From CAVVSQ01 sp963848825 (GTDB lineage: Bacteria; Planctomycetota; Planctomycetia; Gemmatales; Gemmataceae): a stretch of DNA of 64,000 bases. Made by a program: the position numbers and the translations under genes. The stretch lies in assembly GCA_963848825.1 (NCBI GenBank), contig CAWKFA010000008.1:186001-250000 (forward strand), written 5' to 3'. Positions 58,523-64,000 of the stretch are shown here, one piece after another. The notes beneath the pieces were generated by a model. The model saw nothing but the letters and a program-made list of their open reading frames with translations. It was not told where the DNA came from and ran no database searches. Each line of letters opens with the position of its first letter. The stretch's first letter is position 1.

Positions 58523-59639
58523 TCACGGCGCCTTCTTCTTGTGGGCTTTCTGGGTTTTGCCACGCAAATAGGCCTGGATGAAGTCGTCGATTTCACCATC
58601 CAGCACATTTCCCACCTGCGCCGTCTGGGCATCGGTTCGCTGGTCCTTGACGAGCGTGTAGGGCTGCATGACGTAGTTGCGGATCTGATAGCCCCAGGCT
58701 ACCTCCCCTTTTTCGTCATATTGCTTTTCCACCTCGGCCTGCCGCTTTTGCTCCTCGATCTTGTAAAGCTTGGATTTCAGCAGCGCCAGCGCCGTCGCGT
58801 CGTTTTTATGTTGACTGCGTTCGCTACGGCTTTCCGCGGCGATACCGGAGGGAATGTGCACGTAGCGCACGCCGCTTTCGGTCTTGTTTTGATGCTGCCC
58901 GCCCGGTCCGCCGCTGCGGAAGGTTTCCCGGCGCAGGTCGTCCCGCTTGACGTCGATATTGATGGTGCCCTCGATGTCCGGCGTCACATCGACCGCGGCG
59001 AATGAAGTTTGCCGCCGGGCGTTCGAATCGAACGGGCTGATGCGTACCAGCCGATGCACCCCTGTTTCACTTTGCAAATTGCCGTACGCGTAATCCCCCT
59101 TGATGAACAAGGTCGCGTTGCGAATGCCGGCCTCGTCGTTGCGGAGTTCGTCGACGAGGTCCACGGCGAACCCATGGCGCTCGGCCCAGCGCGTGTACAT
59201 GCGCACGAGCATCTGCGCCCAGTCGCAGGCCTCGGTGCCGCCGGTGCCGGCCTGAATCTTGAGAAAGGCGTTGCTGGCGTCTTCCGGCCCGCTCAACATC
59301 GCACGCATTTCGAATTCGCCAACTTCCCGTTCGGCCTTGACAAGCTCCTTGTCCATGTCCCCTTCGAGGCTGGCATCTTCCTCCGTCAGTTCCGCCATGG
59401 CCTGCAGGTCCTGCACGGTCCCTTCCAGGCCTTCGAAGGGGTTCAAGATGGCGTTGAGGTTCTTGAGCACGCCGATGATTTGCTGGGCCCTTTCCTGGTT
59501 GTCCCAGAATTTGTCTTCTGCCATCTGCGCCGAGAGTTTTGCGCGTTCGGCGCGTTTACCAGCGATGTCAAAGACTGTCTCGTTGCTGCGTCAAACGGTT
59601 CAATACCTCGTCGAAGCGGCGGCGAAGGTCGATGTTCAT
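58523..59639 (-). CDS. prfB: Peptide chain release factor 2, with programmed +1 frameshift
   Basis: RF2 terminates translation at UGA and UAA. The main frame has RSGGPGGQHQNKTESGVRYV, which includes the catalytic GGQ and its surroundings, and the domain for stop recognition. The first 24 codons, from the ATG at 59639 (MNIDLRRRFDEVLNRL), lie in another frame and end at CTT TGA C (59573-59567). Slipping +1 there gives DIAGKRAERAKLSAQMAEDK and continues to the stop at 58523. This is the well-known RF2 autoregulatory frameshift. The protein is about 370 residues. The natural stop of the gene is also UGA. Confidence 0.95.
59567..59573 (-). promoter_or_regulatory. Programmed +1 frameshift site of prfB
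   Basis: The slippery codon CTT is followed by TGA C, 22 codons into the ORF. When RF2 is scarce, the ribosome pauses at UGA and slips +1 to make full-length RF2. The upstream bases are CGAGACAGT, without the strong AGGGGG internal Shine-Dalgarno of E. coli, so the efficiency may differ. Confidence 0.88.
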
Positions 59640-59732
59640 TGACGGTTTTTCCTTAAAAAAGACAACGGAACTTCCTGTTCGTCAATATACCAAAATTGCG
59701 GATTTTTGCAGGCTATCTACAGGGGACTATTC

Positions 59733-60468
59733 ATGTCATCGATCAAGAACAAAGTCGTGCTCATTACCGGCGGGGGCAGCGGCATTGGTTTGGCGACGGC
59801 CCGGCTCTTTTTGGAACAAGGCGCCAAGGTCGCCATTGCGGGCAGAACGCATGCCAAGCTGGTGGAGAATACCAAGGACTTTCCAGGGCGGGAACGCCTC
59901 TTTCTTCAGGCCGCCGACGTTTCCGAGCCCGCGCAGGTCCAAACCCTCGTGAAAAATGTGCTCGAGCACTTCGGCATCATCGATATCCTGGTCAACGCCG
60001 CCGGCACGAACATCAAAAAGCGTGCCTTTCGCGAACTAACGCCCGAATCCTGGCAACAGCTTGTCCGCACCAACCTGGACGGCGCTTTCTACTGCATCCA
60101 TGCCGTGCTGCCTCCCATGCTTGAACGCAAGGATGGGGTCATCATCAATATCAACAGTACCTCGGGGCTGCGTGCCCATCCGCTCGGCGGTGTCGGCTAC
60201 GCGGCTTCCAAGTTCGGCATGACCGGCCTCGGCACGGGCCTGGCGCGCCGAGGAAAAGGACAGCGGCATGCGCGTCACCAATATATATCCCGGCGAAGTG
60301 GATACGCCGCTGCTCGCGCAGCGCCCGCAGGCGCTCACGGAGGAACACCGTCAGAAGATCTTGCGGCCCGAAGACGTTGCCGCCGCCGTCCTGTTTGTGG
60401 CTGGCCAGCCCCCCCATGTCTCGATTCCGGATCTGGTCATCAAGCCGACGATACAGATGTGGGTGTAG
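59733..60468 (+). CDS. Short-chain dehydrogenase/reductase, frameshifted
   Basis: This is an NAD(P)-dependent oxidoreductase. The cofactor motif is TGGGSGIG, the NNAG-type motif is NAAG, the catalytic Ser is in INSTSG, and YAASKFG supplies Tyr and Lys. A shift near 60245, after TGLGTGLA, leads into GMRVTNIYPGEVDTPLL and on to the stop at 60468. The ATG at 59733 has AGGGGA upstream. The total length is about 245 residues. The substrate cannot be deduced. Confidence 0.9.
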
Positions 60469-60621
60469 TTCGCCGTCGCAGCAGGGGCACGATTTGGCTG
60501 GGATTGGGTAACGCAAACGGCCGTAGTGGCGTGCGACGCGCACCGCTGGTCCGAGTACATGGCGGAGTACGAAGGAATTGCCGACTTGCGTCGGGCAAAA
60601 CAGGCCGTCAACGGGCTTGTT

Positions 60622-61380
60622 TCAGCGCCCTTCGACGACCTCGATGACGATGACGGAGACGTTGTCGCGTGAGCCGTTGTCGAGGGCGAGTTGGCCCAGG
60701 CCGTCGGCGCAGGCTTGAGCGTCGGCATGTTCATTGACGAACGAAAGGATTTGCGCGTCGGGCACGGGGCCGGACATGCCGTCGCTGCAGAGCACAAACT
60801 TGTCACCCGCCTGGATGGGTATGATCTTGACGTCCGGTCCCTCGCCGACTTCCTTGCTGCCCAGGAATTTCCAGAGGACGTTGCGAAAGCGGTGCTCCTT
60901 GGCCTCGGCTGCGGAGATCGTCTTGTTCTCGACGAGCGCCTGCGCCAGCGAATGATCGATGGTCAACTGCTCGATCGTGTCGCCCCGAATCAGATAGGCC
61001 CGGCTATCGCCAAAGTTGGAGATATAAAGCTCGTGGCCTTTGCGCCACAAGGCGAGGACGATCGTGGTCCCCATGTTCTTGAGGTCGCGGTCCAGTTGGC
61101 CCATCGTGATGATTTCTTCGTTGGCCTGCATGATGGCCTTGCGAATGACGGCGCAGGCCTGTTCCTGATCGGCGGCGGGCGTGAGGTTCTTGCGCAGCTC
61201 GCGCGGCACGACCTCGATGGCGCGCTTGCTGGCGATTTCGCCGGCGGCCTGTCCTCCCATGCCGTCCGCCACGATGCAGAGGCTCATGTCGGGGAAGGGT
61301 TTGACCTCGATGGAGTCTTCGTTGTTCTCGCGGTAATTGCCCAGGAGTGTGCATTTACCGATGTTCAGCGTCAAGGCCAT
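60622..61380 (-). CDS. PP2C-family serine/threonine phosphatase
   Basis: This is a metal-dependent protein phosphatase of the Stp1/PrpC type that reverses eukaryotic-type kinases. Conserved metal-binding motifs are RENNEDS, VADGMGGQAAGE, SNFGDSRAYLI, LCSDGMSGPV and NGSRDNVSVIV. The start is the ATG at 61380 with GAGG upstream; a GTG seven codons earlier is possible. The 252-residue length is normal. It could act on targets of the kinase at 51931-52983, but they are 8 kb apart. Confidence 0.93.
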   Translation of the reverse strand: MALTLNIGKCTLLGNYRENNEDSIEVKPFPDMSLCIVADGMGGQAAGEIASKRAIEVVPRELRKNLTPAADQEQACAVIRKAIMQANEEIITMGQLDRDLKNMGTTIVLALWRKGHELYISNFGDSRAYLIRGDTIEQLTIDHSLAQALVENKTISAAEAKEHRFRNVLWKFLGSKEVGEGPDVKIIPIQAGDKFVLCSDGMSGPVPDAQILSFVNEHADAQACADGLGQLALDNGSRDNVSVIVIEVVEGR

Positions 61381-61618
61381 GTTGGCCACCTCGTTGGGCA
61401 CAATTTCATTTTTCCTACTTAGAAACTATAGAACAGTCGCCCTACGGAAGCAACTGCGAACGAAGCCCGCCAGCGTAAACGGGCCAAAAACATGGCGGAC
61501 CGGAGCGCCCCGCGGCGTTTCATCGTTCTTGACCCCGCTTCGCGAAGGTTCTATAATGCGCCTTCTGCCGAATATGCCGGTTGTGCCGATGAATCCGGTC
61601 GGATTGAAGGAGATCGCC

Positions 61619-62095
61619 GTGCCCGTCCACATGGAGCTCAAACGTATCATCATCAACGAGGTTCATGATCAGCAAGTGGTCATGCTGCGTGAAGTCGACG
61701 GCGAACGCAGCTTTCCCATCGTGATTGGCATTTTCGAGGCCACCAGCATCGACCGCCGCGTGAAGGGTATCCAGTCGCCACGGCCCTTGACGCACGATTT
61801 GCTGGCCGGCGTCATCGAAAACATGGGGGGCGAGCTGCAGGATATCTTCATCAGCGAATTAAGTGAACATACTTATTTTGCCAAGTTGCGGATTCGCAAG
61901 GATGGCGAGGTCATCGAGATTGATTGCCGTCCCTCGGATGCCATCGCCCTGGCGGTTACCGCCAAGGTACCCATCTATGTCGCCGAGGAGGTCATTGAGG
62001 AAGCGGCGGGCGAAATGTCAGTGCCCTGCACCTCGGCGCGTCCCCAGTGCCTGCCGTCAGCGCCTCCAGGCCGACGAGCGGCGCCTGACAGGTGA
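61619..62095 (+). CDS. Bifunctional nuclease family (DUF151) protein
   Basis: DUF151/BFN proteins include plant nucleases and conserved bacterial proteins of uncertain role. I choose the GTG at 61619, which has GGAG 6 nt upstream (an ATG occurs 63 bases earlier). The core reads MELKRIIINEVHDQQVVMLR, GERSFPIVIGIFEATSIDRR and SPRPLTHDLLAGVIENMGGE, then RPSDAIALAVTAKVPIYVAE. The last 25 residues look like antisense of the convergent gene, so the true stop may lie a little upstream and be hidden by an indel. Confidence 0.85.
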   Translation: MPVHMELKRIIINEVHDQQVVMLREVDGERSFPIVIGIFEATSIDRRVKGIQSPRPLTHDLLAGVIENMGGELQDIFISELSEHTYFAKLRIRKDGEVIEIDCRPSDAIALAVTAKVPIYVAEEVIEEAAGEMSVPCTSARPQCLPSAPPGRRAAPDR

Positions 62096-64000
62096 AATTC
62101 TCGCAAATATAAGTGGTCACGTCTCCCTGTGCCGTTTTGTCCGCCAGCAACTTGACGGGATTGTCGGCTGCGGGAGACCTGGTCCAGGCAATAACCTGAT
62201 GCGGGCGGAAGCCTTGCCTCAGGAGACGCAGGGCCTCTTGAGCGCGCAGGGCCGTCCCCCACCACCGCGAACTCCTGCACGGGCCCGAGGTAGAAGTCGA
62301 GCGCAATCAGCATCTGCCCGGCCGCCAGGGGCGTCGAGGCCAGCAAGCCGCGATACAACTCCAGCGTCCTGGTCGCTTTCTTGAGCCAGTCGTCGTTGCC
62401 CGTGTAGTTTGTAAAGGCGCAACAGCGCCGTCACGGCCATCGAGTTGCCCGAGGGAGTGGCGTTGTCGTGCGGGTCTTTCGTGCGCGCGATCAACGTTTC
62501 GTGGTCCTTGCCGGTGAAGAAGAAGCCCCCCTCCGCGTCATCCCAGAACTGGTCGATCATGATGCGCGCTAACTCCTGCGCGGCCGCGATCCAGCGTCCG
62601 TCGAAAGTGGCCTCGTAGAGGGCAACCAGCGCGTCGATCACGTAGGCATAATCTTCCAGGTAGCCATTGAGCTTGGGCTGGCCGCCGGCCCCGTGGTGCG
62701 CAGCAAGCGGCCGTCCGGCGCGCGCATGCGCGTGAGCAGAAAGTCGGCGGCTCGCACCGCTGCCTGGCTGTACTCTGGCTTGTCCAGCACCTGCGCTGCC
62801 TGGGCGAAGGCGGCGATCATCAGGCCGTTCCAGGCGGTCAGGATCTTCTCGTCGCGGCCGGGCCAGACCCGCTTGCCGCGTACCTCGAATAGTTTTTGCT
62901 TGCTGGCGCGCGAGGCAGCTGCCGCAGTTCCTCCTCCTCCAGGTGATGCAGCTTCGCTTCCTGCCGTCAGGGCCGGGAAAGATGCGGAATGTTGTGGCCT
63001 TCCCAGTTGCCCTCCTGCGTGATGTCGTAGACGTCCGCGAACAGGGCGGCCTCCTCCTTGCCGAGGATCTGTTCGACTTCCGCCAGCGTCCAGACGAAGA
63101 ACTTGCCCTCCACCCCCTCGCTGTCGGCGTCCTGCGTGCTGTAGAAGGGCCCTTCGGGGCTGGTCATCTCGCGCAGCACGTAGGCGAGCGTCTCCTCGAC
63201 GACTTCGCGATAAAAGGCGTTGCCCGTCGCCTGGTAGGCTTCCAGGTAGGTCAGCGTCAGCAGGGCGTTGTCGTAAAGCATCTTTTCGAAATGCGGCACA
63301 AGCCACTGGGCGTCGGTGCTGTAGCGATGGAAGCCGCCGCCGAGCTGGTCGTACATGCCGCCGCGGGCCATGTGATCCAGCGTCTTGCCGACCATGTCGA
63401 TGGCCAGTCTCGGCATCGAAGCGCAGCCCGAGCCGCAGCAGGAGGCGCAGATCCATGGGGTGCGGAAATTTCGGGGCGGCGCCGAAGCCGCCATGGCGGC
63501 GGTCGAAACGGCGTTCAAGAGCCGGCAACACGCCCTTGAGAAGGCCAACGTCGAGGCGCCCGTCGCCAGGCTCCAGACGCATCACCGCTTGCACATTCTC
63601 GGTCAGCGCTGCGCACCTTCGATCACGTCCTCACGCCGGTCCTTCCAGGCCTGCGCAATCGCATGCAGCACTTTGCGAAATGACGGCAGCGGATGGCGAT
63701 CGTCGGGGAGGAAAGTAGGTGCCGCCGTAGAAGGGCTTGAGGTCCGGCGTCAGGAACATCGACATCGGCCAGCCGCCGTGCTGCGTCAGGAGCTGGACCG
63801 CCGTCATGTAAATCTGATCGAGGTCCGGCCGCTCCTCCCGATCCACCTTGATGCTGACAAAGCTGTCGTTGAGGAGTTTGCCCACCTCGGGATCTTCGAA
63901 GCTTTCCCGCTCCATTACATGGCACCAGTGGCACGCCGAATAGCCGATGCTCAGGAAGATGGGGCGATCCTGCTCCCGCGCCTTGCTGCAGCGCGTCCGG
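61992..64000 (-). CDS. Thioredoxin-domain protein of the YyaL/SPATA20 (DUF255) family, partial, frameshifted
   Basis: The N-terminus lies beyond the right edge. The visible start has the family signature SACHWCHVMERESFEDPEVG and DREERPDLDQIYM with GGWPMSMFLTPD. The remaining alpha/alpha-barrel-like part shows GGFGAAPKFPHPMDLRLLLR, YDQLGGGFHRYSTDAQWLVP, WNGLMIAAFAQAAQ and PSGNSMAVTALLRLY. At least five frameshifts occur (near 63600, 63420, 62990, 62690 and 62410), the densest in the window. The C-terminus ends with TTYICENFTCQAPLVGLEAL and, as read, a stop at 61992 inside the convergent gene. Its biochemical role is unknown. Confidence 0.85.

Noticed and set aside
60151..60543. Cysteine-containing minus-strand frame (KSCPCCDGELHPH), possible small zinc ribbon
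   Set aside because: Most of it is antisense to the SDR gene and there is no ribosome site. The CxxC may be chance.

Overview
The window is GC-rich, densely coded bacterial DNA. Its gene content points to a planctomycete, possibly a Gemmata-like lineage. The signs are a bifunctional AroD-AroE protein, a Tat-exported Gfo/Idh/MocA oxidoreductase, an N-terminally extended ribosomal protein L9, GYF-like domains fused to ExbD, a protein kinase that appears joined to a tubulin-like GTPase, a giant DUF4132 protein, and several secreted TPR or HEAT-like proteins of a planctomycete style. The assignment rests on gene style and was not tested by a database search.

Layout. 1-3638 (minus): peroxiredoxin, selB and selA, a selenocysteine-incorporation operon cut by the left edge. 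3653-5785: inverted repeat pair, Gfo/Idh oxidoreductase and an esterase remnant. 5786-10483 (plus): aroDE, aroK, prepilin peptidase, hisH, hisA. 10543-12689: an EF-G-like GTPase. 12704-13176: six copies of a 35-bp hairpin repeat. 13214-16459: ExbB, a REPIN-like element, two GYF-ExbD proteins and a convergent TonB-like protein. 16597-22534: DJ-1/PfpI protein, dnaK, pheA, aroF, ung. 22590-27762: tpiA, rplY, pth, rpsF, ssb, rplI, dnaB. 27967-35624: PilZ protein, membrane proteins, a NatAB-like ABC exporter, an RNase II-family protein and a LOG-family protein. 35817-41273: small protein plus giant DUF4132 protein. 41287-42371: rdgB and RNase P RNA. 42486-46828: two secreted repeat proteins. 46852-52983: glutaredoxin-like protein, ftsH, and the kinase/tubulin-like locus. 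53464-58040: small secreted proteins, trmB, a FabZ-like dehydratase, a HAD-like protein, two membrane proteins. 58055-64000: tsaE, prfB, an SDR, a PP2C phosphatase, a bifunctional-nuclease-family protein and a YyaL-type thioredoxin-domain protein cut by the right edge.

A dominant property of the sequence is about thirty single-gene frameshifts, including in dnaK, ftsH, rpsF, ung and an EF-G-like gene. Several fall exactly in homopolymers (T6, A8, G8, G6). Essential genes cannot all be dead, so most of these are probably sequencing or assembly indels, and I annotate the genes across them. The clear exception is prfB, where a CTT-TGA-C site at the expected place marks a real programmed +1 frameshift.

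Functionally the window combines aromatic amino acid synthesis (aroDE, aroK, aroF, pheA), histidine synthesis (hisH, hisA), translation and replication core genes, protein quality control (dnaK, ftsH), envelope energization (ExbBD/TonB-like), and Ser/Thr phosphorylation signalling (kinase, PP2C). No CRISPR array, rRNA, tRNA, insertion sequence with transposase, or prophage was seen.
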